Positions 24,029 to 33,840 of a DNA stretch of 64,000 nucleotides are shown in pieces. Where the stretch lies: positions 19,113-83,112 of the forward strand of contig BJKQ01000041.1 of NCBI GenBank assembly GCA_006538405.1, in the 5' to 3' direction. Source of the stretch: Hansfordia pulvinata (Eukaryota > Ascomycota > Sordariomycetes > Xylariales). The notes below the pieces were generated by a model. That model was given only the letters and a program-made list of their open reading frames with translations, did not search any database and had not been told where the DNA came from. Made by a program: the position numbers and the translations under genes. Positions within the stretch are counted from its first letter, which is position 1, and each line of letters starts with the position of its first letter.

Positions 24029-24148
24029 CTACAGACTAAGTCGGTAAATTTGAGGTGTATAGACCTGGGTCTGCCATCCCTTGGCAAGGTTAAACCGCAT
24101 CTTATCGTCTTCTAGCATGCGGATGGGGCCGCGGTCGGCTCAGACATC
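24029..24148 (-). pseudogene. Gypsy-like pre-reverse-transcriptase motif (minus copy)
   Basis: Reads DV, a TGA stop, then ADRGPIRMLEDDKMR and FNLAKGWQTQVYTPQIYRL before a TAG. The stop occupies the position of the conserved Trp in the 'VW.DKG' motif of the plus-strand copy (27031-27048), and TGG-to-TGA is a single G-to-A change. This region normally lies just before the reverse-transcriptase fingers in gypsy pol. Confidence 0.6.
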
Positions 24149-24357
24149 GTTTCTCTTTAAAAGTGTCTAAGTTCGAGCCGCTAAGACCGGATCTCCGTCG
24201 TAAATGTGTACACCGTTCAAGGTAATTACTTCGAAAACGTTGTTGGGACGGTCGGGCGGGACACGCCGCTAAATGAGTCTTTGGGTCAAGGGTCTGGTAG
24301 AGGCGGTGGTCTATCGCCGAGGTCGTTGCTAGTCGTGGGGCCGAGTAAAGGGAGGGT

Positions 24358-24645
24358 CTAGGAGGTAATGGTAATGAAGTCTGCTAGCGAGACGTTTAAG
24401 AGGTGAAGATCAGCGGCTGAGTCAGGAGCGTAGTCAAGGGGGAACTGGCTTTGTTCCCACGAAATGGGTGCGGCGCCGTCATCAAGCGAAGTCGACTCAG
24501 GTTCCGTTATGATAAATGCTTCGTTCGGGCGGAGCTCGCGGATGTGGCCAATGCGACGGCGGTTTCTGATACGTACAGGAATACCTGCAGTGTTCCATTG
24601 GTAATGGGAAAGGTTCGAGGTTGACGGTCGATAAGCAGCATTCAA
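24358..24645 (-). pseudogene. Gypsy-like linker downstream of protease
   Basis: A 95-codon frame with WNTAGIPVRIRNRRRIGHI near residues 17-35, resembling the 'N....pi.i..g..iG.l' segment that follows the protease in gypsy-type polyproteins. The remainder is acidic. It lies in the expected place between the DTGAS frame and the pre-RT motif but in a shifted frame. Confidence 0.45.
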
Positions 24646-24968
24646 GGCCTGGGTTCGTCACCATGTAAAGTAAATGCCCAGGTGCGGGGTAGGTCCATGT
24701 TGGTTGAAGGTAGGGACTTGTATAAGACAGGTAGCAGGGCGGTCTGGCAGGGGGGTTAGTGACGGGACCCGCAGACCGCATAGACCGGACTTCGGGTTTA
24801 CCACGGCGAACAAAGCAGTGTTGCCGCGTCTTGTGCTAACGCGAAACAAATCTAAGCTGCAACTGACGGTGACGCCCTAGGCTTTAGGTCAGATATCCCG
24901 AGGAGCACGGGGGACTGAGTTCAACGGGGTAGACCTATGCGTCGGCGTGAACTTGAACAAGGACGGGA

Positions 24969-25163
24969 TCAGTCGCGGGGACGCAGAAGTTGAAGGACGC
25001 AATGCCCGAGAGCATGAGCTCCGAGGCCGTTTATGGTGCTGGGTGCCACGTGCTTGATAGTGTGGGGGATGTCGACCAGCCAGCTTTCGTCGACGTTGAC
25101 GGTGGAGGCGCCCGTGTCTAAGCGTACAAAGGTCATCGCTGCCTGCGAGATCTCGGGTTTCAC
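24969..25163 (-). pseudogene. Retropepsin-like aspartic protease fragment
   Basis: A 64-codon frame contains VRLDTGASTVNVDESWL. LDTGAS is the catalytic motif of retroviral-type aspartic proteases, which cut the element's own polyprotein. The following GLGAHALGHCVLQL could be the flap-side region. A stop directly upstream and another at the end show that it is a fragment. Confidence 0.62.
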
Positions 25164-25211
25164 TGCGATTCGTGTCTGAGTGTGGCGCTGGCCGTCACTC
25201 CGCCACAGGCT

Positions 25212-25991
25212 TTAACGGGGTTCGGCGTCAATGACGGGAAGCGGGTCAGGAAGGGTAGTGGAAGAGGCCACGACGTCGACTATTAGGGGGGAAGGGGGAA
25301 GTGTAGCCGACAAAGGGGTGGGCATACGGAGGGAAGCGGATGTAATCAGGGGTATAGGCGCGAGAGAGACGGCTACATTGTCACTGGGGGCGGAGAGCTC
25401 AAAATAAGCAGACTCGGTGTTGGATTCATCTACGGCTTGGTGCTCAAAGCTGACGGGGACCCGGGGTTCGTCATCCCCGGCATCGTGGTTGATATCGATG
25501 CAAAGGTAACCGTCGCCAGTAAGTCTCCCGGTCTGGACTGTCCACATCAACCAGGTATTTATCTTATAAGCAAGCAGCATTGCCGTCACGACCAGTTCTC
25601 CTCCATCTATTGACACGAGGATGTCGGTCCTGATCACGGTGACTGTCACGGTCCTCTCGTGCGTTGTTGTTGTTGTTGTTGCTCGGGATGGGGGGGGGTT
25701 GCGGGATCTGCCACGACTGCCACGGAATCCTCCACGGTAGCCCCCTCGAAAGGCACCCCCTCCTCGAAAGGAATGTCGCTGGAAGACGCCTCGTTGAGAG
25801 AAGCGATTATCACGTCCGTGCTCTGACCTGTTGAATCTGTTATCAGGGTCGGAATGGCCTGTAAAGGGACGATGAAAGCGACCTCCGCCCTGATAGGCGT
25901 CGTTGGAGTGGACAGGTTCGTTCACCGTGTCGTGAGCCGCAAACGCCGAGGGAGCAGGCCAAAGGTTGCAACCGGCAGCAGGAGTGGGCAA
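25212..25991 (-). pseudogene. Gag C-terminal Arg/Gly-rich nucleic-acid-binding region
   Basis: A 259-codon frame. Residues about 35-100 are basic and RGG-like (RGGYRGGFRGSRGRS), the kind of region that can replace a zinc knuckle for binding nucleic acid in some retroelements. It is followed by a low-complexity Thr run (from a GTT/AAC-type repeat near 25661-25681) and an acidic, Pro-rich tail. No CCHC knuckle was found. The part around residues 115-170 may be out of frame relative to the original protein. Confidence 0.45.
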
Positions 25992-26079
25992 CGAGATGGG
26001 AGAGGTGGGAGTTTGCCTTAAGACGGGACTTGGTTGCTCTTATGGGCTAGGACAACGTAGGTTAAAGAGATGCTTAGAG

Positions 26080-27020
26080 CGAGGAGCGTCTTTTGGCGAT
26101 GAATGCGATGACGTTGGACGATACTTTAGATGAAGACGTCCACAGAGGCAGCAATTTCAGGTCGCATGATTTTCTGTCGTAGGGCAGCGTGAAGGGCATT
26201 GAAGATGAGGGCTATGTGTTGCGAAGTGTCTGAAGTTAGTATTACGGCAATTATGGATGAATTGGGTGGCCCAGAGACGTACAGGGACGTTGTCAATAAG
26301 GTACTGCTCTAAGTAGACCGCGGAATGGACGCGGCATATGGGTCTGGGGTTGCTTGGACTTTGAAGTTCTCAACGAGTTTGCGTAGAGCGTAGTCTGTGT
26401 CCCGAAGCATTTCTCTGCGAGTCAATTCATCACACTGGCCGCTCCACCACGTTTGGGCGGGTCCACAGAGGAGGGTGTTGGAATTGGACTTAATGGCTCT
26501 GGACTGGGCATCATGTACCATATGCAGACGTATGGAGTCGATGAAGAGGTGGACGTTTCTCCAGTACATGTCTCCGTTTCCCATGCAGAACTCCTCAGAG
26601 CCACTGCCGAACGGGTCGAAGAAACCGACATGAGCGAGCTCCCTACCGCCAAGGGAAGCGGAAGCACGTTGTGACGCAGAGATCGAATAGAGGCTTTGGT
26701 ACCTGCTCCCAGGAAAGATCTGGCTTGGTCCGCACCGAGAAGAGCTTGAATCCAGGATAGTTTAGGCCATGCAGCCCCTTTAGGGGCGCTGTTATTGAAC
26801 ATGGTAGCTGGTAATGGGTCCGGAAGAGGGGGTGATCTGTTTGATGAGAAGCGCTGCTATCTGAAGCGTTGTTGGGGCGGTCCGCGTCTTAAGAGAAACT
26901 TCTCAATGGTGTGCAGTCTCGTTCTCATCCCACGAATGAGTTTCGGATGTCTGTCGTTTCTTCGCGATTTGGAAAGCTTGCGCTCGGGTCTGGTTGAGTT
27001 CTTCGATCTCGAAAAGAAAT
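26080..27020 (-). pseudogene. Gag core of gypsy-like element, frameshifted
   Basis: Reading leftwards from about 27020: a coiled N-terminus (EIEELNQTRAQAFQIAKKRQ), then a gag core across 26309-26640 that includes FFDPFGSGSEEFCMGNGD and NTLLCGPAQTWWSGQCDEL. The 'GPAxxWW' block is typical of Ty3/gypsy and related gag proteins. A frameshift near 26310 moves the frame to VYLEQYLIDNVPVRLWATQF, and the end reads LHAALRQKIMRPEIAASVD (about 26120) before a stop. At least two frame changes and two stops make this non-functional. Confidence 0.6.
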
Positions 27021-27363
27021 AGGGGATCCGGTCTGGCGTGATAAGGGCCAGACACAAATGCCGGAAAAAGATAAGACGCGGGTGAACCTTGTGGAAGGCT
27101 GGCAAAACCAGATCGCCACTCCCAGCATCTACCGGCTCGGTCTGCACGACCAGGAGGTCGTTGACAAGACGATGCAAGTCACCGCCGGGATCGCTCGTCT
27201 CTGCTTTACACCCAGCTTGTCCGTGGGAATGTTCGACGCGACTTGGGCGTCAGAGTCGCAACACTTCAGTAGCCCGACGAAGCAAAGCGCCGGCGATAAG
27301 CCGTTATCTGAAAGATTCACCTTATTGAAGCTCGGGCATGTCTTAACGACGCACGACTGCACA
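27016..27363 (+). pseudogene. Gypsy-like pol fragment, plus-strand copy in opposite orientation
   Basis: Reads EIGDPVWRDKGQTQMPEKDK and then TRVNLVEGWQNQIATPSIYR, ending LGLHDQEVVDKT at about 27174. This is the same pre-reverse-transcriptase motif as at 24029-24148 on the minus strand, but here the Trp and frame are intact. Beyond 27174 the frame stays open to a stop at 27363 but no longer resembles reverse transcriptase, so a frameshift or truncation is likely. It abuts the minus-strand gag start almost head to head. Confidence 0.55.
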
Positions 27364-28699
27364 TAAGAAATAGGCCTAGCCCTGTCCCCGCAAAGATCTT
27401 CTGTGCTTACCTATCTGTGAGACTGCTCAGCTTAAAAATTAACGGCCGAGGTATCATAGTAATTAAAACGGAGTTCCCTTCTTAATAACCCTTTTAAGCG
27501 TATGATTATATTACTTAAATTTAAGGTTTACACAGTAATTTAACCCTTCTTTACACCTGTAACCTTATATTTTATTCCTTAAAGCACTTACGGTTATCGC
27601 TTTATTAATTTTATAAAAAAGCGCTTAAGTATTTTACTTAAAAAAGGCGTTATAAAGGCGTTTTCGGGTTAAAGCAGTCTTTTAATATTATTAAAGTGCC
27701 TTTTATTAAAAAAAGATTTAGTTTAAAGAGTTTAAAGCGGATAATAATTAAGAAAAATTAACTTTAATTACTATTATAAAAAAGTGGTTATTAAGAGAAT
27801 TAAAGCGTTTTATATCGTTTTAACACTTATTTAAAAGAAACTTAAAGTTTAAACAAAATAAATTAAAATATTATTAAAGATCATAATATTAAAGTAATTT
27901 ATACCTTTATTAACGTGGAGCTTTTATTAATTAAGTAATTACTTTTTAAGGATATTAAATATATAGTTAACAAGGTTAAAAGTAATTAAGTTAATAAATA
28001 AAGTTAATATAGAAAAGGATATAATTAATATAAAAGGTAAACGAAAGATACATAAAATAATTATAAATATTAAAAAGAATAAAGCTTAAAAAAATAATCT
28101 TTTAAAGAGTTAAAAAGGAACAAAGTTAAGATAAAAGTTTAATCAAAATAAGAATACGTTTATAACCGAGCTTTAATGAGGATTAATATTACTTTAATTT
28201 TTAAGTCAATTAATATTATTATTTCTTATAAATACTCTTTTTCCTTAATAAATCTATACCGATGCCTTACTTTTATATATTATAAGCGTATTTTAAAATG
28301 TTTTCTTTAAAGTTTCATTATTAAGATATCAACTTTAATAACGGAAAAGCTTTCAGATAAAGTAAAATTGTCTTAAGAATAATATTAACTTTTTTAAAGT
28401 TTATTTAAAGTTTTAAAAGCCGTGTTATTCACGTTTTACCTTTTTTTTTACTTAATACACATACGTTAAATATTTAAGCTTAATTAATATATTTTATTTT
28501 TATTACCACTTATATTACTTATTATATATACATATATATTAAAGTAAAGAGCACTTTATAACGTATTTAATTATCTCTTTATTTTAACACTTAATTAAAA
28601 AAGTCAGCTTAAATTATATTAAGTGATAATATTTAAGGAGGCTTACCTGAAAATCAGAACCGTAATACGCACCTTATAATACTTTAAAAACAGTAATAT

Positions 28700-29190
28700 G
28701 TAACGAGTTTCCACTTTATATTAAGAATATTAAAGATTATATTATAACGTTGGAAAGATAATAATAAAAAACGGAGTTCCGCTTTCTATTAAAGGTAATA
28801 AAACTTATCTTATAACGGTTTAAAAATTATAAATAAGCTGGAGTTCCGCTTTATATTAAAGATAATAGAATATACATTATAATACTAAGATAATAATAGT
28901 ATTAAGCGAAGTTTCGTTATATATTAATAATTGAAAGACTTAATAAATAATAATCAAAAAACAATAATAAAAAGCGGAGGTCCGCTTTATATTAATAATT
29001 AAGAAACGTACCTTATAAGGCTTAAAAATGTTAATATAATATAAAGTTACGCTTTATATTAATAATGATAAAGCTTACTTTATGAGGCTTAATAATAATA
29101 ATAAGAAACAGAATTTTACTTTATAGTATTAATTATAAGACTTACCTTATACCGCTTAAAATCAGTAAGATAAAAAGAAGTTCCGCTTTA
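28700..29190. repeat. Degenerate tandem array, unit about 60-77 bp
   Basis: Variants of a G-A-G-TTCCGCTTTATATTAA core recur near 28707, 28774, 28851, 28911, 28977, 29044, 29110 and 29170, each followed by an AT-rich tail ending in a 'cttaccttataaggcttaa'-like motif. A related 'acggagttccc' also occurs at about 27470. Variation is mostly C/T and G/A, suggesting mutation of an originally regular array. Confidence 0.6.
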
Positions 29191-29909
29191 TATAAAGAAT
29201 TAAAAAGCTTATTTGAGAAATCTTAAACATCCGCCTTAGTTTAATAATGAAAAGACGAACTTTATAAGTCTTAAAAAGTAATAATTTATAAGTTAACTTT
29301 AAGAGCGTTAAGTTTAAGTGTGAAGTTAAGGTATTATCGTAATATTGATAAATAAGGCATTAATAAATGATGTTACTTAAGATTGAATTTATTATATAAG
29401 TTATTAAGCTTAATAAAAGTATTATTAAAGTAAAGGATAATATCCTTAACGAATTTAATGATAATTGAATCGTTTAATAACTAATAAAAAAGGCTTAAAG
29501 TGGCTTTAATAAGAGCAATTTAATAAAATAATTAATAAGATTTCAAGTATAAGGGAAAAAGGTGATAAAGGCTTGAATAAGAAAGAGATAAAGTTAAAAA
29601 GGGGAATAAACGGAAGGGCTTTGTATAAAATAAAATTACTTTATTAATAAGCTTAATTTTAAATTAATTTCTATTTAATAGAAACGAATTTAATATAAGA
29701 AATAAAGAATCGAACGTTTAATTAAAAAACGGAAGTATTATATAAGATACGGCTTTATAAGTTAAAAACTTAAATATAAATTTTATGTAAAATAAGGGTC
29801 TAGTTTTATAGTTTATTAACGTAAAAAGCGCGTTTTACTTCTTTTTATTTTTATAAACTTTTAATCTTACTTTTTTAAAGAGATATAATTAAATAATAAA
29901 CTTACCTTA

Positions 29910-30090
29910 ATTTAATACGTTTAACTTAAATATATTAAATTTTGATACGTTTAATATAAACACACTTTAAGTTTAAGTGCGTTAAATTCTAAAACACCTT
30001 AAGTTTACGTGTGTTTAATCTATTTACACCTTTAATTTAAGTACGTTTAATTTAAATCCCCTTTAAATTTAAGTACGTTTATTTACATTC
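29910..30090. repeat. Short degenerate repeats with TTTAAGTACGTTTAA core
   Basis: Several near copies of (T)TTAAGTnCGTTTAAttTAA at spacing of about 30-40 bases, for example near 29965, 30005, 30035 and 30067. Confidence 0.45.
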
Positions 30091-31000
30091 TTATAAATAA
30101 AAGAAGGAATTAATATTAACATTTTAAAGACGTGTTCTAAATCATTTAAATAAGTTTAATTTGTTTTTAAAATTTAAAATACTTAATTAATACTTTTAAT
30201 TACACTTAAATGTTTAATATATTTATAATATATTTTCAAATACATTTAATCCTTAAATCGGTTATTTTATATTTTAAGCCGGTAGCCTTTACGATGAATA
30301 TTTTAATAATATAAGTATTGATTCTTTTAATAATTCTTTATAATTCTTAAAAACGTCCAGTGGCTTAAAAGATAAATTAAAACCTTTATATGTTACTAAT
30401 TAATGTAAACGTTATATTTAAATAATTGAAAGCGTACTTTTATATATTATTTAATTATCTTATTAAACCTTTTAATATATTTAAATTCTATTATCTTTAA
30501 TACATATTTAAATACACCGATCCTTTAAATCGTTTAAATTATATATAAACTTATAATATTCAATGTAACCTTTATTTTTAAAATTAAATTTAACTTTATT
30601 TAACGAATAAAATACACCTTTTAATTAATTAACTTAAATTTTCTTTTTTCTTTACCTTAAGTTAAGTTAATTTTATTACTTTATAATTAATGTTTATTAA
30701 CTGTTATTTTATTTGTATTAATGTTACTTATTTTGAAATTAATATAACATATAAATTTATTAATCTACTCAAAATACACATATCCCTTCGGTGTATTCGA
30801 GTATTACTATTTTTCACATATTTTTAAATACATTTAGCTCGTAAATCCTTCGGGTTAAATGTGAGTGAATAAATAAAGGACCATGACTGTGCCGATTTTT
30901 AATGTATGTACGTCCGTGAGTGCTCACGTTCAAGAGCCACCTGAACCATAGACAATACAACCTCCGTGCCCACCATTCGTTTCCTATTAAGCAGACCATC

Positions 31001-32749
31001 ATGCCACGATTAGCAACATCTTACACGGCCTCAGAAATGCGGTCATTAGTTGCTGCCAGCAGCGTTGCCGTCCCGAGACGAGGGAAAAAGGCACACCGCA
31101 AGGTGAAGACGGGCTGTCTAGCTTGCAAGAGGCAGCGGCAGAAGGTATGTCTGGAACGATTGAGCCTTTATTACCCACGATGGTCCGGTGTCTAGGATTA
31201 GCAGAAAGACGTATGCCTGGAAGCAGTGTGCCATCGAAACCTCGGCACTGTGGCACAGCATTATGCGAGCACTCGACCTGTATTGACTGCCCTTATCATC
31301 CATCAATTTCATAGTTGTCCGCCATGCAACTTCACGTTGCTTGACCCCTCACTTCCTCGCTCCACGTCATGCCCAACGCGACCGTCCGCGACTAATCACC
31401 CTTATCCCGCGCCGCTGTGGAAAAAGTGCGCAGAGCAGCAACCGAAGTGCTCGAGCTGTGTCCGCCACTCGACCGAATGTGTGTACGCACACGACCTCGA
31501 TCATGCACGCTGCCCCGCCGGCGCCAGGGCTGTCGGCCCGGCGCCCAGCTCAGGGAGTGAGATAGCTCTGCCCCCAAGGATGCCGCCTCTGACGCCATCC
31601 CGCGACCTCAACCTGGAGGACCTCGAACTCCTGCACCAGTACGTGACGTCGACCCTGGTGCCGACGGCGCAGCTGGCGCCGGTGACGGCGCGGCGGCAGG
31701 CGGTGATTCCGCAGATAGCGCAGGAGCATCCGTTCGTGATGCATGGCATCCTGGCACAGGCCGCTGTGCACCTGTCGTGGCTGCGGGGGCGCGCCCGGAG
31801 GCCGCACTACGCCCTGCTGGCTCTGCGCCATCACAGCGTCGCCCTGCCCGCCTTCTCTGCCGCCCTCCGCCATGGCCTGTCCGAGGCAAACCACCGCGCC
31901 CTCGCCCTCTTCGCCAAGGGCCTCGTCTGGTGCGCTTTTGCCTGGTTCCAACCTGGCGGCTGCGGTGCTCCCGCCGACACCTCGGGCTTCGCCGCCCCGA
32001 CCCGCCCCCCCAACTTCGCATCCGTCTTCTCCGAAGCCTCGTCTTCCCCCACCCCTGCCTCTTCTGTGTCGCCGAGCACCGGCAGACCCACCGATTGTGA
32101 TCCGCCGCCGCCACTGCTACAGCTGCCCGTCTGGTTCCGCCTCCTCCGCGGAGCTTGCCTCTTGGCCGAGTCCAGCCGGCCCTGGATGGGCAACAACGGC
32201 CTGCATCTGACTCCGCCATCCCTTGACGACGACGCCATGCGCGCACTTTCAGCCACCTCGGAGAGCCGTCGGATCCTAGGCCTCCGTGATAACCTTGCGT
32301 TGCTCAGCGACGGTGGTGGCAGAGGCCGCAGCGGCGCTGTCGGGTCAGGAGACAATGCGTCCTCTTGCTCCTTTTCTCCCACCTCTGCCGCTGCCACCCG
32401 CGAGGCCGTGCTGGACGGTTTGTACCAGGCCTTCGCCCTGGCCTCGATGAGGCATCACAACACGCCACTCAGAAATGCGCTTAACTACTGGATGGGTGTG
32501 ATACCCAACGAATACCTGGAAGCCTTGGAGCGGCGCACTGAGCCCTGGGCCCTTGTCGTCTTGGCCTATTTCTGCGTCCTGGTCGCCCGCTCCGAGACGC
32601 AGTGGTTCATGAGAAACCATGCCGCCTGCTTACTGCACTCGATCCGGGAATCTCTCCCCGGCCCCTGGTCGCACGCCATACAGTGGCCGTGTGAAGAGGT
32701 CGGGCTGCACTTATACACGGCCCCCCCTACAATGCCCGCGCCGACTTGA
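31001..32749 (+). CDS. Zn2Cys6 transcription factor, Upc2/sterol-uptake-control-like
   Basis: The model joins 31001-31144 and 31427-32749 (488 residues). The intron (31145-31426, 282 bp, GTATGT...AAAAAG, possible branch ACTAATC near 31391) is phase 0. It splits the zinc cluster exactly: GCLACKRQRQK in exon 1 and CAEQQPKCSSCVRHSTEC in exon 2 combine to a perfect C-x2-C-x6-C-x6-C-x2-C-x6-C binuclear cluster (residues about 37-67), preceded by a basic HRKVKT. From about residue 100, LEDLELLHQYVTSTL and the following HPFVMHGILAQAAVHLSWL are typical of the middle homology region of Upc2-like regulators. The centre is Ala/Pro/Ser-rich. I chose the ATG at 31001 because it is the first in frame with a good context (accATCATGC). 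The acceptor AAAAAG is weak, so the junction needs RNA support. It is convergent with the interrupted questin-oxidase-like gene, whose pathway it could regulate (inference). Confidence 0.75.
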
Positions 32750-32969
32750 TCGACCACAGGTAGATCCACGAATGAGAGCAGGAGCGGCGGCAAAGGCAAA
32801 GGCACTTGGAATTGCCCACCATTCGTGAGGCAACAGCTCTATTGTCCGGTCTCCGTAAAGAAAAGGAGAGTACGAGGGCGAAGGTGAAAAAATCGCTCCC
32901 ATCTGGAAATGTTCACTCATAATCAATGTACGCACCGCTGTATTCGAAGATTACACCCATCTCGCCATT

Positions 32970-33840
32970 CTATCGATTAACTGAGACAAATGGCAAGCCC
33001 CTGTCTGGAACCACGTCCCAGGCCTCGTCACTGCCAGCACCCCTCACCCACCTCTTAACGATGTCCTTCTCTGCTTCGGCAGAGTCAACCGCCATGTTAG
33101 CTACCTGGAGCCACATGTTGCCCTGCATAGGAAAGACAGTACCGTGCGAAACCGCGACGTCACCCGCGTCCTCATCCCACTGACTTATTCCCTTACCTCC
33201 CTCACTCTCCTCTTGCTCCCACGGCCGACACACCCTCTCCCCATGTGCAAGGGCCCGCACAAGCTTGACCAAGTGGCCGTCATCGGGGATGGCCAGGCAG
33301 CGCTGGATAACTGCTTGCCAGGTAGAGCTGATGGCGGCGGCGGGACTGGCGGGTTGCTGTACGCCCCGGGACTGGTACAGCACGATCTCGGCCTCGAGCA
33401 ACGGGGGCGCCAGGCTCGACGCATAGAAGAGCAGGACGATGCGGGCGAAGGCACTAAGCAGGCGCCTCTTAGCGGCCTCGCTGAGCCACTCCTGCTCGAG
33501 AAACACCGAGAAGAACAGCGACGCGTTGATCATGTGTATAAAGATGAAGTCCACCTTGACTGCCTTGCCGGGCCGCTGTGCCGCGCCCGACAAAAACGCA
33601 GTCACGCTGATGAGCTCCGCTGTCCGCCAGCGCAAACTCTCGTCGCCTGCCGCAACATAGTACCGCGATGCGAGCCGCGCCAATCCCGGCGGCGCGTTGG
33701 CGGCCACGTCGTCGTCGTATGAGAAGGACGATCCACCCCGCCAGTGGTCCTTGTCACAAAGCGTCGGGTTCGCCTGGATCTCGGCCATCAGATCCATCAG
33801 CGAGGGTGCCGCGCCATCTCCTGCAGGTTCTCGCTGGTGG
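32970..33840 (-). pseudogene. Questin-oxidase-like gene, 3' part beyond the hAT-like insertion
   Basis: Reads on the minus strand from the GCTGGTGG target duplication to a stop at 32970. It continues the frame of the 43469-43609 exon exactly when one duplication copy is kept (…EEYHQ then REPAGDGAAPSLMDLMAE). Characteristic family features are DHWRGGSSF, the helical FIFIHMINASLFFSVFLEQEW block and an aromatic/helical C-terminus (GNMWLQVANMAVDSAEAEKD). Alone it has no start or promoter and would be silent. No stop or frameshift occurs in these 290 codons, so the transposon is the only visible lesion here. Residues match the C-terminal half of the PF14027 (questin oxidase, formerly DUF4243) family by motif; I could not run a search. 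Confidence 0.78.
33833..33840. repeat. 8-bp target-site duplication GCTGGTGG, left copy
   Basis: Identical to 43469-43476. It is part of the questin-oxidase-like coding exon. Confidence 0.93.

Larger units (their letters stand above)
24029..27020 (-). mobile_element. Truncated Ty3/gypsy-like retroelement remnant (gag, protease, start of pol)
   Basis: Minus-strand pieces occur in the order expected for a gypsy-type element: coiled N-terminal gag, gag core, basic Arg/Gly-rich nucleic-acid-binding region, DTGAS aspartic protease, a post-protease linker, and the short motif that precedes reverse transcriptase. Frameshifts and a few stops separate them. No reverse transcriptase, RNase H or integrase is readable, and I saw no long terminal repeats, so the copy is truncated on its pol side. 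Balanced base composition shows that it has largely escaped RIP, apart from a probable TGG-to-TGA change near 24141. Confidence 0.65.
27400..30900. repeat. AT-rich RIP-like block with degenerate minisatellites
   Basis: Extremely AT-rich and without usable frames. It contains a degenerate tandem array keyed by GAGTTCCGCTTTATATTAA (about 28700-29190) and another of TTTAAGTACGTTTAATTTAA type (about 29910-30090). Towards the right end short hairpins around 'CCTTCGG' occur (30774-30865). I could not find element termini. Confidence 0.6.

Noticed and set aside
31550..32397. Several long frames on both strands over the regulator gene (up to 212 codons)
   Set aside because: Shadows caused by the high GC content of the Zn2Cys6 gene. 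They are Arg/Gly/Pro-rich low-complexity sequence with no splice support.
33144..33722. 192-codon plus-strand frame
   Set aside because: Antisense to the questin-oxidase-like 3' exon, which carries the family motifs.
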